Below, one piece after another: positions 16,093-25,553 of a stretch of 55,912 nt of DNA. The stretch lies in the NCBI GenBank assembly GCA_013204605.1, contig JABMNI010000068.1, forward strand, positions 1-55,912. The letters are read 5' to 3'. Under the pieces are notes generated by a model, which had not been told where the DNA came from, ran no database searches, and saw nothing but the letters and a program-made list of their open reading frames with translations. The first letter of the stretch is position 1. Each line of letters starts with the position of its first letter. Source of the stretch: Ignavibacteria bacterium (lineage in GTDB: Bacteria; Bacteroidota; Ignavibacteria; Kapaibacteriales; Kapaibacteriaceae). The translations under genes and the position numbers were made by a program.

Positions 16093-16903
16093 CCACAAAA
16101 CCGTCGTTCGCAGCATGGCATTATTTGCGGTGCTCATAATTTCAGGTACCAAGGTTTTTTGTGCTGACGGCTCAGCATTTAAAGCACCCATTGCAAATCC
16201 ACTCGAAGCACGCATTGGTACCATGGTGCAGTTCGGCACGAAGGACTTACGGTTGGATATTGGTGCAAGCATCGACGTAATGGAAATCATGAACGACTCT
16301 GCAAGTGGTACGCTTCGCATCGGAACGGACTTCATGACGTACACTCGGCTTCGTTCCGAAGGCAACCTGAAATTCCCCGTTGAAACTTCCGATTATTATT
16401 TCGGTGTAAACTCTACCTATAATTTTCCGGAAAGCCCCGTTCACGTCAGACTTCGCGTGGCACATATTTCGTCGCACCTGGTTGACGGTCTAACAGATTC
16501 CAATTCAACCTTTTCTGCGCAAAAGCCGTTTGTATTTAGTAGGGAGTTTGCAGATATATTGTTCGGCTACACGTTTGGTATAGCGCGCGCGTATGCCGGT
16601 GCAACGTTCCTGTGGGCCACGCAGCCGCGATCGGCCGACCGATTTATTCCACAAGCCGGGGTTGATGTTCGAATTCCAATTACTATCACCATGCAATTTC
16701 GTGCCGGCTTCGATTGGAAAATGTCGGGCGTGAATGGCGTGTATGTAACGCAACAAGCCGCACAAGCCGGCGTGTTTTTCGACACGTGGAATGGTAGGGG
16801 GCTCAGCCTAAACGTGTACGGATACAACGGACGCAGCATGCATGGAATGTTCTTCAATCAATCGGATTCTTACGTAGGCTTAGGCTTCCAACTCATCTGG
16901 TAG
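16070..16903 (+). CDS. Exported beta-barrel-like protein, DUF1207-like
   Basis: Probably an outer-membrane barrel protein of unknown function at the end of the lipid A operon. From GTG 16070 it has 277 residues; ATG 16115 is an alternative. GTG is preferred because it adds a charged region (RNHKTVVR) before the hydrophobic MALFAVLIISGTKVFC, making a better signal peptide. Most of the rest is alternating strands ending in aromatics, such as DYYFGVNSTYNF, MQFRAGFDW and a final strand YVGLGFQLIW. The overall pattern resembles DUF1207 proteins, but I cannot confirm the family by eye. Confidence 0.72.
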   Translation: MEYFVARNHKTVVRSMALFAVLIISGTKVFCADGSAFKAPIANPLEARIGTMVQFGTKDLRLDIGASIDVMEIMNDSASGTLRIGTDFMTYTRLRSEGNLKFPVETSDYYFGVNSTYNFPESPVHVRLRVAHISSHLVDGLTDSNSTFSAQKPFVFSREFADILFGYTFGIARAYAGATFLWATQPRSADRFIPQAGVDVRIPITITMQFRAGFDWKMSGVNGVYVTQQAAQAGVFFDTWNGRGLSLNVYGYNGRSMHGMFFNQSDSYVGLGFQLIW

Positions 16904-16935
16904 GTTGCAACAGAAATTGTTACCCGACAAAAAGT

Positions 16936-16963
16936 TTACGCAACAAAATGCTTACGCAACAAA
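16936..16963. repeat. Short direct repeat between convergent genes
   Basis: TTACGCAACAAA occurs at 16936-16947 and 16952-16963, period 16, in the small gap between two convergent genes. A looser third copy (ACCCGACAAA) lies just upstream. No function is evident. Confidence 0.45.
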
Positions 16964-16970
16964 GTGTACG

Positions 16971-18041
16971 TCATCGAATAATGAGCATTGGAAAGGCTAG
17001 GGTGCCGCAATTATTCCCACTGCATTTTTTTCGTACAAGCAATGTGTGCATGCCATTCGCCGTAGGTGGGATTGAACATTGCACGGTTGATTCATCCAAG
17101 CGTTGGAATTCAACTTGTCCTAAACCTACACCTTGAATGGAAACAAGTTCCATGGTCTCAATTTCTCCTTGAATACCACGCAGGCACAATTGTTCCGATG
17201 TAACAGGATGAGGCCACATCAGCATATCGGCGGTTGATTCAAACACCGAGGTTGAGTTTTCACCTTTCGAGTACGACACGGTTTTTTTGTACATGGGCGT
17301 ACCAAATGGTTGACCATTTCTTGTTGTGCGAGTTGCAGCGGTGCTGATCTTTAAGAGAATTCTAGCTGAATTTGTGCGCTGCCAAGTTGTTGTGGTGTCT
17401 GTAGAAGTAAGTACAAAAGTTGCTGGTCCTATAATTAATGTGTCGGACGTTATCAGGACTGTTGTGATTCTAGCAACTTCGGTAATTTCTTTCGCTGGCA
17501 AGGTCAATGTTCCATAACCATCGTATACAAAGGTGGCTGAGCCCCCTCTAGATAATTTTACACTCGTAGCTCTTACGTTAATAGTTGCTTTGAAATCATC
17601 GGTGTGTTTGTCATTAAACACCACTTCAATTGGGCGAGTGTCGTACGGATCGGAAGCGGAAACTACCATGTCGGTTGCAGTAGTGGTGGCTCCAAGATTC
17701 CTCCAAAATCCGCCAACAGATCCATACGCTCCTTGAACCGTATCCTCAACTACAGCAACTTCGTTGGTGGGAAACAGAATTCTAAATTGGGAAGTTGTGT
17801 TAAGTGGAGACAGATATCGAACGATGGTTTCGTTTGGAGCCTCTATGCGCTGTTTTAGCTGACTGAAGTTCCATGTAACTCCAATACCGGGAAGGCCAAT
17901 GCGGACATTTGCGGTATCTGCATAGAGTTGCGTGTAACTGGTACCTGCCGCCGGCAACGAACCTAGGTTCAAATTTGGCTGTGCAACGGCGCACACAGCC
18001 CCTAATATCATAACCGCCAGAGTAATCAATTGCTTTTTCAT
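16971..18041 (-). CDS. Secreted protein with degenerate T9SS-type C-terminal domain
   Basis: The central region matches no family I recognise. The 356-residue product has a signal peptide (MKKQLITLAVMILGAVCAVA then Q) and a Thr/Ser-rich beta-strand body. The last 80 residues begin MWPHPVTSEQLCLRG, recalling the PNPV start of type IX secretion sorting domains, and end in short strands (MHTLLVRKK, FPMLIIR). Four Cys in the tail are unusual for such a domain. It is divergent from the TPR-LuxR regulator gene, and one copy of a shared 20-bp repeat lies 54 bases upstream of its start, so it may be regulated by that protein. Confidence 0.75.
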   Translation of the reverse strand: MKKQLITLAVMILGAVCAVAQPNLNLGSLPAAGTSYTQLYADTANVRIGLPGIGVTWNFSQLKQRIEAPNETIVRYLSPLNTTSQFRILFPTNEVAVVEDTVQGAYGSVGGFWRNLGATTTATDMVVSASDPYDTRPIEVVFNDKHTDDFKATINVRATSVKLSRGGSATFVYDGYGTLTLPAKEITEVARITTVLITSDTLIIGPATFVLTSTDTTTTWQRTNSARILLKISTAATRTTRNGQPFGTPMYKKTVSYSKGENSTSVFESTADMLMWPHPVTSEQLCLRGIQGEIETMELVSIQGVGLGQVEFQRLDESTVQCSIPPTANGMHTLLVRKKCSGNNCGTLAFPMLIIR

Positions 18042-18094
18042 TTCGTTCCCATTATTCTGTTCGATGCAAATATGCCATGTTGCGAACTATTTAA

Positions 18095-18114
18095 CACCTT
18101 AACAAAACCTTAAC
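18095..18114 (+). promoter_or_regulatory. Left copy of a 20-bp inverted repeat (candidate operator)
   Basis: The sequence caccttaacaaaaccttaac contains two CCTTAAC half-sites with an 11-bp period, one helical turn, typical of tandem binding by a regulator. It lies in the divergent region, 54 bases from the leftward gene start and 66 from the TPR-LuxR start. Its exact reverse complement is at 19998-20017. Confidence 0.6.
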
Positions 18115-18179
18115 TATCATTTACGATTACCGTACTTTAACGCTGTCCCAGCTAATTAGCAACATAACAATTTTACTTC

Positions 18180-19988
18180 ATGGTAACTCAAGATTCACAG
18201 CTTACGCAAGAATCACTTCAAGCAGAACTCGCCATCGTGCGGAGTCCGGAGAAACGCGTAGACATATTACTGCAGGCGTGTCGGGAAGTGCAGTATACGG
18301 AACCAGATCTGGCCCTAACATACGCCGACCGGGCCAGGGTGATTGCCAAACGGACAAAACTAAAAGAGAAAGAGCTGCACTGTTATCGCATGATGGGCAT
18401 TTGCCACTATGCTATGCATAAGTATGATGAGGCTCTGAAAATATTCACGTCAACAGTAAAGCAGTACACCAAACTAAAAGATCGAACAGGTCTTTCTAGG
18501 GCGTATCAAAACTGTGGTTTAACGCTGCGAAACTTAGGACGGAACGATGAGGCATTGCAGGCCTATCGTGAAAGTGAACGACACCTACGCATACTCCAAG
18601 ACAACAAAGTACTTGCTGTGGTCCTATTGAACATTGGAGCGCTTGCTTCCATGCAGAACCGCCCAGGTGCGGCGTTAGAAGCATACTCTGAGTGCCTAAC
18701 TATTTCTGAACGTTCAGACAACAACGCAGTCCGTGCAATGGTGATGGGCAATATTGCCGACGTGTATATCGGCCTTGGTGATTACGAAATGGCGATCGAC
18801 TGGAGCAAACGAAGTTTGGAATTGCACCGAATAAGTAAAGACTACATGGGTGTTGGCCTAACGTTATCGAACTTGGGTAGGTGCTATCAACTCTCGGGTC
18901 AGGAAGATGAAGCGCTTCGCACGTTGATGGAATCATTGTCTGTAATGGAAGACTTACACGATGCTTCCGCCACAGCGCGTTCGCTGTACAGTTTAAGTGT
19001 GTTGTACCTGAGCAAGAAAAAATATCAGCTGGCAGAGGAGCGAGCTACCGAAGCTTTAAGGGATTTCAAAATTGTATTGGATACCGATAGGATAGTTCGA
19101 TGCTATGTTGTTTTGGCCGAGGTTGGATTGGGCAGGAAGAATGTTACCCTCGCGTCCAAGATGATTACCGAAGCCTCAAAAACTGCAAAAACTTCGGACA
19201 ATGCTGCGCTGCATATCGACATCGAACGAGTTTTAGCCATGATATCTTCAGCAAAGAATGATATTAAGGGGGCTATACGGCACGTCCGAAAATCATTGGT
19301 ACTCGCCGAAACCAGCATCTCTCTTCCTGAACAATACAAATCACACAAACTATTGGTTGAGCTATTCGAGGCACAAGGTGACCTCAAAAATGCACTAATC
19401 CATGAGCGCCTGAGCAGCGATGTTTTATTGCAGTCCGAAAATGCTATTCGCGCAAAACACAGTCAGGCGTTGCAACTCAGATTGGAGTACGAACGCGCTG
19501 AAAGAAATAGAGAAGTGATCGAGTTAAAGAATGAAAAACTTATGTTCGATTTGGATAGTCGTGAGCGAGAATTGAACACGAAGGCCATTGCTATTGGACA
19601 GAAAAACGAAATGCTTTCTCGAATTGTCGATGAAATGCGTGTTGTACTAGATCTTCCCGATAAGTCTCGCAAAGAAAAATTACTCGAAGTAATACGCATG
19701 GTAGAAATGCACAAGCGCACTGGTGATGAGTGGCGGAAGTTCTCCGAACATCTGGCAGACGTTCACGACGATTTCTTAAAAGCTCTTGCACAGAAGTTTA
19801 CTACTCTATCTGCTGTTGATCTAAAACTAGCGAGCCTGTTAAAGTTAAATCTCTCCACAAAGGAAATAGCGGAGATATTACTTCTGAGTACTCAAAGCGT
19901 TGAGGTATATCGCAGTAGATTAAGAAAGAAAATGAAGCTAGGTACCGCCGATTCACTCGTAGGTGCTCTCCAAGCATTAGATATCTAA
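18180..19988 (+). CDS. TPR-containing LuxR-family transcriptional regulator
   Basis: A cytoplasmic regulator of 602 residues. Residues about 10-400 are tetratricopeptide repeats (for example HYAMHKYDEALKIFTSTVKQ and GRNDEALQAYRESERHL); about 405-480 is a charged coiled coil; the last 70 residues are a LuxR/GerE helix-turn-helix, with LSAVDLKLASLLKLNLSTKE then IAEILLLSTQSVEVYRSRL. Related Bacteroidota regulators usually have a membrane helix before the coiled coil; I see none here, so it probably senses a cytoplasmic partner or ligand through the TPRs. It lies between two genes for exported proteins and is flanked by a perfect 20-bp inverted repeat, suggesting autoregulation and control of its neighbours. 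Confidence 0.88.
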   Translation: MVTQDSQLTQESLQAELAIVRSPEKRVDILLQACREVQYTEPDLALTYADRARVIAKRTKLKEKELHCYRMMGICHYAMHKYDEALKIFTSTVKQYTKLKDRTGLSRAYQNCGLTLRNLGRNDEALQAYRESERHLRILQDNKVLAVVLLNIGALASMQNRPGAALEAYSECLTISERSDNNAVRAMVMGNIADVYIGLGDYEMAIDWSKRSLELHRISKDYMGVGLTLSNLGRCYQLSGQEDEALRTLMESLSVMEDLHDASATARSLYSLSVLYLSKKKYQLAEERATEALRDFKIVLDTDRIVRCYVVLAEVGLGRKNVTLASKMITEASKTAKTSDNAALHIDIERVLAMISSAKNDIKGAIRHVRKSLVLAETSISLPEQYKSHKLLVELFEAQGDLKNALIHERLSSDVLLQSENAIRAKHSQALQLRLEYERAERNREVIELKNEKLMFDLDSRERELNTKAIAIGQKNEMLSRIVDEMRVVLDLPDKSRKEKLLEVIRMVEMHKRTGDEWRKFSEHLADVHDDFLKALAQKFTTLSAVDLKLASLLKLNLSTKEIAEILLLSTQSVEVYRSRLRKKMKLGTADSLVGALQALDI

Positions 19989-19997
19989 AACAAACTT

Positions 19998-20017
19998 GTT
20001 AAGGTTTTGTTAAGGTG
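19998..20017 (-). promoter_or_regulatory. Right copy of the 20-bp inverted repeat (candidate operator)
   Basis: An exact reverse complement of 18095-18114 (gttaaggttttgttaaggtg). It starts nine bases after the regulator's stop and ends 71 bases before the VIT-vWA gene start, nearly the same distance as the left copy has to the regulator's own start. The inner GTTAAGG units are again 11 bases apart. Confidence 0.6.
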
Positions 20018-20088
20018 GGTATGAGTTCATAGTGATTTAGGTTGCCTGTAGTTCAAACACATTAACTACCAAGGACAACACTGTGGAA

Positions 20089-22155
20089 ATGAAATTGATT
20101 ACTCTCGTGCTTACTCTAATTGGAGTTTGCAGCAATGCATGGAGCGTTGGCGCATTGTTTGTGCGACCATTAAACAGCACTGCTACATATCAAACGATGT
20201 ACATAAAGTCATACGATGTAAAGGTCTCCATCCAAGACCATGTGGCAATTACCAGCGTAGATCAAGTTTGCGTTAACACGTTGAATCAAACTGTCGAGTC
20301 GACCTTCATCTTCCCATTGCCTGAGGGAGCCATCATTACCGAGCTATACTACTGGTTCAATGGCGTGCGTTACAAGGGAAGTGTACGAGAGAAAAAAGAG
20401 GCGCAAGCGGCATATGATGCCAAGATCAAGGTGCGTATCGATCCGGCGCTGCTTCAGGAAATTGGCGACAACGTTTTCAAATTAAACATTGCGCCGATTG
20501 CTCCAAACAGTGATGTGCGGTTTGAAATTATTTACACTGAAATTCTACCCTTTGAATTGGGTAAATCTACCTATCTGCATTATCTGAAAACCACTGGGCT
20601 GTCCCCAAAGCCCCTTAGCAGATTGTCTCTGACGATTAACGCGATAACGGCGAGCGAGTGGAAAGAAGTTAATTCGCCAAGCTATGCAAACTCACCGGCA
20701 CATCGTGTGGAGGTTGTTACGCCGGCGCATGTAAAGGTCACGCTAGGCGATGAAGAATTCGTGCCCACAAAAGACTACAAGCTTGAATTGAGAACCAAGC
20801 GAACGTCGGTAGAAATCAATGCACTAACCTACACTCCTGTTGCGGCTGACAGTTTTGGCATCGATCCGTTTTTCCTTACGTGGGTTATCCCGCCGGATGA
20901 AGACGTGCTGCTTACACCAAGATCGATTGTGTTTGTTGCTGACGTTTCTTCCAGCATGGAGGGCAGGAGGATGGAAAACTTGCGTGAGGCCCTGCGCGTT
21001 TTTCTCAGCAATTTGAATTCGACAGACCGATTTAACATTGTGACTTTCTCCACCGGGACTACCTCGTTCAAGCCTGATTTAGTAGCGGCCACCAATGCAA
21101 ATATTGCAGCCGCCACCAAATTTGTAAATAGTATTTCGGCGTTGGGACTGACTAATATTAGCGACGCATTGTGGAACTCGATGAACTTTTCATATGCCGA
21201 GGCAACACAACAAATTTGTGTGTTCTTAACAGACGGCGAACCTTCGTGGGGCATTACAAATGAATTGCAAATACTTGATTCGTTAGCAAAATGGAATACG
21301 CATACGGTGCGCATCTACCCAATTTCGATAGGCACACAAACAAAAATTTCCCTGCTCAAGGAAATTGCAAAACGCAACTCGGGATTCCTTACGGAGATCG
21401 CGAACGACGATAGTATTGCTGTAATGGTCAGAGATCACATTGCCAAAATTTCATTGCCACAACTGACTGATTTGCATTTAAACTATGGACAGTTAATCCG
21501 TCACGACGTAGTTCCTGCGGTGCTACCAAATGTATTGGTAGGGGGCCGTGTGGTGCAAAGTGGACGCTACAATGCGGGTGGCCTTTTTCCCGTAACGCTC
21601 GACTATAAGCTGTCTGATGCGAAATTGAGCGTTTCGAAAGACGTGCTGTTCGGCGACCCTGTGGCGAACAACAGAGCTGTTGCTAAGTTATGGGCACAAG
21701 CAAAAATCAGTGAACTGTTATCTGAGATAGCTCGATATGGAGAGAAAAAGGAATTAGTTGATGCTATAATTGATTTAAGCATTCGGTTTGAAATTCTCAC
21801 CAAGTACACCGCCTTATATGCCGATCCCGATGATAAAAAGACCGCCACCGGTTTCAAAGATCCCGACCGTCCAATTGAAGACTTCTCCATTTCAGTAGCA
21901 CCGAACCCGGTTGACGCAGATGCCAACCTAGTGATACGTACCGATGGTGCCTTTGTAAATGTTGAGATTGAGGTGTGGTTGTATGACATGTTGGGTAGGG
22001 CGGTTGCGCAACTATATCGGGGACCTACAGACGCCTCAATGCAAATTCGGATAAACTTCAAAAACATAAATGGAGCGAGTCTCAGCGCTGGGATGTACAA
22101 CATTGTTGCAACGGTTGGCACAGCCAGAAGGGTCTACACTATCGTTGTGCGGTAG
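20089..22155 (+). CDS. VIT and von Willebrand A domain surface protein with T9SS sorting domain
   Basis: An exported protein of 688 residues, probably cell-surface. It has a signal peptide (MKLITLVLTLIGVCSNAWS), a VIT domain (about residues 35-160, including TFIFPLPEGAIITELYYW and YKGSVREKKEAQAAYDA), a vWA domain (about 275-450) with an intact MIDAS metal site in VADVSSSMEG and TDGEPSWG, and a T9SS type A domain (last 80 residues, starting PNPVDADANLVI and ending SLSAGMYNIVATV then YTIVVR). VIT-vWA proteins usually bind ligands or matrix. ATG 20089 follows a GTG at 20083 in the same frame. A possible operator of the upstream TPR-LuxR regulator lies just before it. Confidence 0.9.
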   Translation: MKLITLVLTLIGVCSNAWSVGALFVRPLNSTATYQTMYIKSYDVKVSIQDHVAITSVDQVCVNTLNQTVESTFIFPLPEGAIITELYYWFNGVRYKGSVREKKEAQAAYDAKIKVRIDPALLQEIGDNVFKLNIAPIAPNSDVRFEIIYTEILPFELGKSTYLHYLKTTGLSPKPLSRLSLTINAITASEWKEVNSPSYANSPAHRVEVVTPAHVKVTLGDEEFVPTKDYKLELRTKRTSVEINALTYTPVAADSFGIDPFFLTWVIPPDEDVLLTPRSIVFVADVSSSMEGRRMENLREALRVFLSNLNSTDRFNIVTFSTGTTSFKPDLVAATNANIAAATKFVNSISALGLTNISDALWNSMNFSYAEATQQICVFLTDGEPSWGITNELQILDSLAKWNTHTVRIYPISIGTQTKISLLKEIAKRNSGFLTEIANDDSIAVMVRDHIAKISLPQLTDLHLNYGQLIRHDVVPAVLPNVLVGGRVVQSGRYNAGGLFPVTLDYKLSDAKLSVSKDVLFGDPVANNRAVAKLWAQAKISELLSEIARYGEKKELVDAIIDLSIRFEILTKYTALYADPDDKKTATGFKDPDRPIEDFSISVAPNPVDADANLVIRTDGAFVNVEIEVWLYDMLGRAVAQLYRGPTDASMQIRINFKNINGASLSAGMYNIVATVGTARRVYTIVVR

Positions 22156-22256
22156 ACACTTCGCGGGTCTGTTAACCGCAACATGCATCCTGTTCTGCTC
22201 ATCGGCGAGGCATTCTTTTAGTGAAAGAAGTTTGCTTCGCCGTATTTTTGTTGTCT

Positions 22257-23351
22257 ATGGGAATTGCATGTGGAATTGTGGGCCTACCAAACGTAGGCAA
22301 ATCAACGCTTTTTAACGCCTTAACATCAAACGAAGCCGACGCCTCGAACTATCCGTTTTGCACAATCGATCCGAACATTGGAATGGTAAATGTTCCCGAT
22401 CCGAGGTTGCGAAACCTAGCGCAGAAGTACAAAACTGACCGCGAAGTACCTGCCACCGTGGAGTTTGTGGATATAGCCGGATTGGTAAAGGGGGCTTCCC
22501 AGGGCGAGGGTCTGGGCAACCAGTTTCTTGGTAATATCCGGGCGTGCGATGCCATTGCACACGTAGTACGGTGTTTTGCCGATGAGAATGTAGTTCATGT
22601 TCACGGCGATGTGAATCCTATTCACGATATCGAAATTATTGAAACGGAGTTGTTGCTGAAGGATCTTGAGAGTGTTGACAAGAAAGTTGAAACACTCGGA
22701 AAGAAACTGCGCGCCAATGATAAGGATGCAAAAGAAGAAGCAGCAATAATAGAGCAACTTAAAGTGCACCTCGATGACGGAAAACCAGCGCGAACGTTTG
22801 ATCGCGACGACAAATCCGGTCCCGTAATCAAATCACTCCAACTACTTACCGATAAGCCCGTTATGTACATTGCTAATACCAATGAGGACGGTGTGAAAAA
22901 TGGAAACCAATATGTTGATGCAGTTAAAAAACGAGCTGCCGATGAGGGTGCTATTGTAGTTTCGATCTGCGCAAAGATTGAATCGGAAATCGCATTATTA
23001 GATGAAGATGACCGAGCGTTATTCTTGGCCGATCTCGATATGGGAGAACCCGGTCTGGACAGAGTAATTCGTGAGGCTTACAAAATACTAGGTCTGATTA
23101 CCTACTTCACAGCTGGTGTTAAAGAAACTCGCGCCTGGACGGTGCGCAAGAACAGCACTGCGCCTCAGGCGGCAGGAGTTATACATACGGACTTCGAAAA
23201 GGGATTTATTCGAGCAGAAGTAATGCTGTATGCGGACTGGGAGAGATTGGGTTCGGAACAAGCAGTAAAAGACGCTGGATTATATAAAATTCAGGGTAAA
23301 GAATACATTGTGGAGGATGGGGACGTAATGTATTTCAGATTTAACGTTTAG
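22257..23351 (+). CDS. ychF: Redox-regulated ATPase / GTPase-like YchF
   Basis: A universally conserved P-loop protein of the Obg family that prefers ATP and associates with ribosomes. The 364-residue product has the G1 motif [14 protein letters not shown], the switch region [10 protein letters not shown]3 [19 protein letters not shown], a coiled-coil insert (about residues 125-185), the modified G4 YIANTNED and a C-terminal TGS domain ([13 protein letters not shown] to the end). ATG 22257 gives the standard length; the longer frame from 22221 adds an unrelated leader. One AGGGGGCT word (22489-22496) lies in the G3 region. Confidence 0.96.
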   Translation: MGIACGIVGLPNVGKSTLFNALTSNEADASNYPFCTIDPNIGMVNVPDPRLRNLAQKYKTDREVPATVEFVDIAGLVKGASQGEGLGNQFLGNIRACDAIAHVVRCFADENVVHVHGDVNPIHDIEIIETELLLKDLESVDKKVETLGKKLRANDKDAKEEAAIIEQLKVHLDDGKPARTFDRDDKSGPVIKSLQLLTDKPVMYIANTNEDGVKNGNQYVDAVKKRAADEGAIVVSICAKIESEIALLDEDDRALFLADLDMGEPGLDRVIREAYKILGLITYFTAGVKETRAWTVRKNSTAPQAAGVIHTDFEKGFIRAEVMLYADWERLGSEQAVKDAGLYKIQGKEYIVEDGDVMYFRFNV

Positions 23352-23546
23352 GTTAACTGCTACAAGGCGTGATCTAACTGGTTAACATTTCTTACGTTAG
23401 CCGGACATAAAAACCATACTTGAAAAGGTAGAATAGCAGTGAGTTATGTAACTAAAGAGTGGGGTTATGTAACGAAAGCGCTGTTAGAACATTTAAATTC
23501 GTTATAGGATTTGATGTCTAAAAATTTTAATGATTGATGGAATTAC
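23352..23546. other. Gap upstream of the OmpA-like gene
   Basis: A 195-base AT-rich gap. It holds two copies of GTTATGTAACNAAAG (listed separately) and two GGTTAAC words after the ychF stop. No small gene or clear terminator is seen. Confidence 0.5.
23443..23478 (+). promoter_or_regulatory. Two-copy operator-like direct repeat
   Basis: GTTATGTAACTAAAG (23443-23457) and GTTATGTAACGAAAG (23464-23478) are 21 bases apart, two helical turns, and each contains a GTTA/TAAC dyad. The second ends 68 bases before the OmpA-like gene start, a usual place for an activator site. Confidence 0.5.
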
Positions 23547-25475
23547 ATGAATAGATTTCACGCGGTTATAGTTATGGTTTTCACCATCTTGCTTTCGTCG
23601 GTTGCATTGCATTCTCAAACGAAACCCTATGTGCCGTGGAGTTACGGCGCACATCTCGGTGTTAATTACAACATGTCGGGTGTAGGCTACGGAAAGTGGA
23701 TACAAAACGGAACCATCCGAGATTATGGTCAATTCATTCCGTATGTAAGGAATGATGGAATGGGTTTAGGTTTGTACTTGGGCTTGAATGCTCAGTACAT
23801 GCCAACTAATTGGTTCGGTTTGCAGGGACGCCTTTCGTATGACCAACGCAGCTTTACAGCAAACGATAATCAAACGTTCCAAAACCCCGATGGCACATTT
23901 CAAAATGATGAATTCGATTTTCATCTTGGGTTGATAAATTTCGAGTTGCTTGGAAAATTGTATCTCACAGACAGATTCCACTTTACCGGTGGACTAGGCT
24001 TGGGTGTGAAATTGGCCAGCAAGTATGATGCTAAGCCGGAAGGCAGCCCAGTTATATCTGACCTAGAGATTCCAGGATCTTCTTTAGTGGGATCTTTGAT
24101 AGGTGGTTTTGGATACGAAATCGCCTTGTCGGATGCCGCAGCCACGCGGCAGTGGACCCTTACTCCATTTGCTGAGGCCACGTACATGTTTGGTATGCGC
24201 GAAGTTGACTTTGCCATCCAATCTGGATTTGCAGATGGTTTGAGCGTAATTACTGTTCGTGCCGGTGCTGTTTTAGCGTTTGGCGATGCCAAGGACCCTT
24301 TGATTAAAGATGCAACTAGATTCTTTAGAGTATCGCCTCCTGAGGACGGCATCTATGCAAAACGAATCGTTGAAGAATTCATTCCTTTGCTTCCGTTCGT
24401 ATTTTTCGACAGTAATGACGTTGCGATTCCTTCGCGATATAATAATGTTACCTCGAGTGATACGGCAAGTCTTATCAAACGCTCGAGGGAAGAGTTCGAT
24501 GCTGAGGATTTGACCAACGTAGAGGCGAGAAAATACCGTCAGGGAGATGTGTACTACAACTTCCTGAATATCGTAGGTAACAGATTACGTGACAATCCTA
24601 ACGTTACTGTTATGCTAATCGGTTCTGACCCGAAAGAGAAGAATGGCGAGGAACTTGCCAACTCAGTGGAAAAATATTTGACGGAGACATGGGGCATTGC
24701 CAACAGCCGCATCTCAACAAAAGGTCAAATAGAACCTCGAATTCCAAGTGGCACTTCACGGACACCCGTGGTAGATAGACCGGCTGCTGAAGTTGAGAAT
24801 CGTAGAGTTGAGATAACTTCAAACAATCCCGATATTACGCGTCGTGCAAAACTTAAGGCTGAGCGTGTTGTTGAGGATGAAAACGACATCGATGTTGAAA
24901 TCACAACGAACGAGGAAATTGAAAGCTGGCAGGCAACAATAACTGGTGGAACATTTAAGAAATCTTATGGACCGTTTACCGGTCGCGAGGTTTATATTGA
25001 TCCTACTGGAATGCTAGCCGACGATAAGCCAAGGGCTGAGTTCAGTATGGAAGTAATTGCCAAGACAAAAGATGGCAGAACGCTTAGTGAGTTAGAGACA
25101 TTTACTCTTACACGTTCAACCAAGGACGCCTTTGTGGAACGTCATTCATTGGTCTTCGAATACAACGATGCCGACCCTGAGGGTAAGGCAAAGCAGTTCC
25201 TTGAAGACATTGCCCCACGTATTCATAAAGGCGATTACGTCTACATATCCGGTTACACTGACAACCTTGGAAATGAAGATGTGAACATGAAGCTATCTGT
25301 TCAGCGAGCGAAGCAAGTTCGACAATTGCTTCAAACTAGAATGCAGAAATTGGGTGTTAAGGTTGTGTTAAGAGACAGGGGATTTGGTGAAGATCCAGCT
25401 AAGGAACCGTTTACGAATGCCGTTCCAGAGGGAAGAATGTACAACAGAACGGTAATTGTTGATATAATTCACTAA
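23547..25475 (+). CDS. Outer-membrane protein with N-terminal barrel and two OmpA-like domains
   Basis: A 642-residue envelope protein. It has a signal peptide (MNRFHAVIVMVFTILLSSVALHSQ), an N-terminal barrel-like domain (about residues 28-245, with WSYGAHLGVNYNMSG), a first degenerate OmpA-like region (about 265-425, with NRLRDNPNVTVMLIGSDPKE and PAAEVENRRVEI), a beta-rich segment (about 450-520), and a second OmpA-like domain to the end (VYISGYTDNLGNEDVNMKLS then RAKQVRQLL and NRTVIV). The second has the features expected to bind peptidoglycan. The double arrangement suggests the protein links outer membrane and wall. It has its own terminator downstream. Confidence 0.85.
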   Translation: MNRFHAVIVMVFTILLSSVALHSQTKPYVPWSYGAHLGVNYNMSGVGYGKWIQNGTIRDYGQFIPYVRNDGMGLGLYLGLNAQYMPTNWFGLQGRLSYDQRSFTANDNQTFQNPDGTFQNDEFDFHLGLINFELLGKLYLTDRFHFTGGLGLGVKLASKYDAKPEGSPVISDLEIPGSSLVGSLIGGFGYEIALSDAAATRQWTLTPFAEATYMFGMREVDFAIQSGFADGLSVITVRAGAVLAFGDAKDPLIKDATRFFRVSPPEDGIYAKRIVEEFIPLLPFVFFDSNDVAIPSRYNNVTSSDTASLIKRSREEFDAEDLTNVEARKYRQGDVYYNFLNIVGNRLRDNPNVTVMLIGSDPKEKNGEELANSVEKYLTETWGIANSRISTKGQIEPRIPSGTSRTPVVDRPAAEVENRRVEITSNNPDITRRAKLKAERVVEDENDIDVEITTNEEIESWQATITGGTFKKSYGPFTGREVYIDPTGMLADDKPRAEFSMEVIAKTKDGRTLSELETFTLTRSTKDAFVERHSLVFEYNDADPEGKAKQFLEDIAPRIHKGDYVYISGYTDNLGNEDVNMKLSVQRAKQVRQLLQTRMQKLGVKVVLRDRGFGEDPAKEPFTNAVPEGRMYNRTVIVDIIH

Positions 25476-25501
25476 TGACGCAATACAATTTGTAAATTTA
25501 C

Positions 25502-25540
25502 CAACCCCGACGCTTCACGTGTTCGGGGTTGTTTCTTTTT
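25502..25540 (+). terminator. Terminator after the OmpA-like gene
   Basis: CAACCCCGA and TCGGGGTTG form a nine-pair stem around a loop of about 12 bases, followed by TTTCTTTTT. It begins 26 bases past the stop and ends 13 bases before the next gene. Confidence 0.9.
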
Positions 25541-25553
25541 AAATGAGATTTTC

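Noticed and set aside
18095-20017. Insertion sequence bounded by terminal inverted repeats
   Set aside because: The enclosed gene is a TPR-LuxR regulator, not a transposase, and no target-site duplication flanks the repeats.
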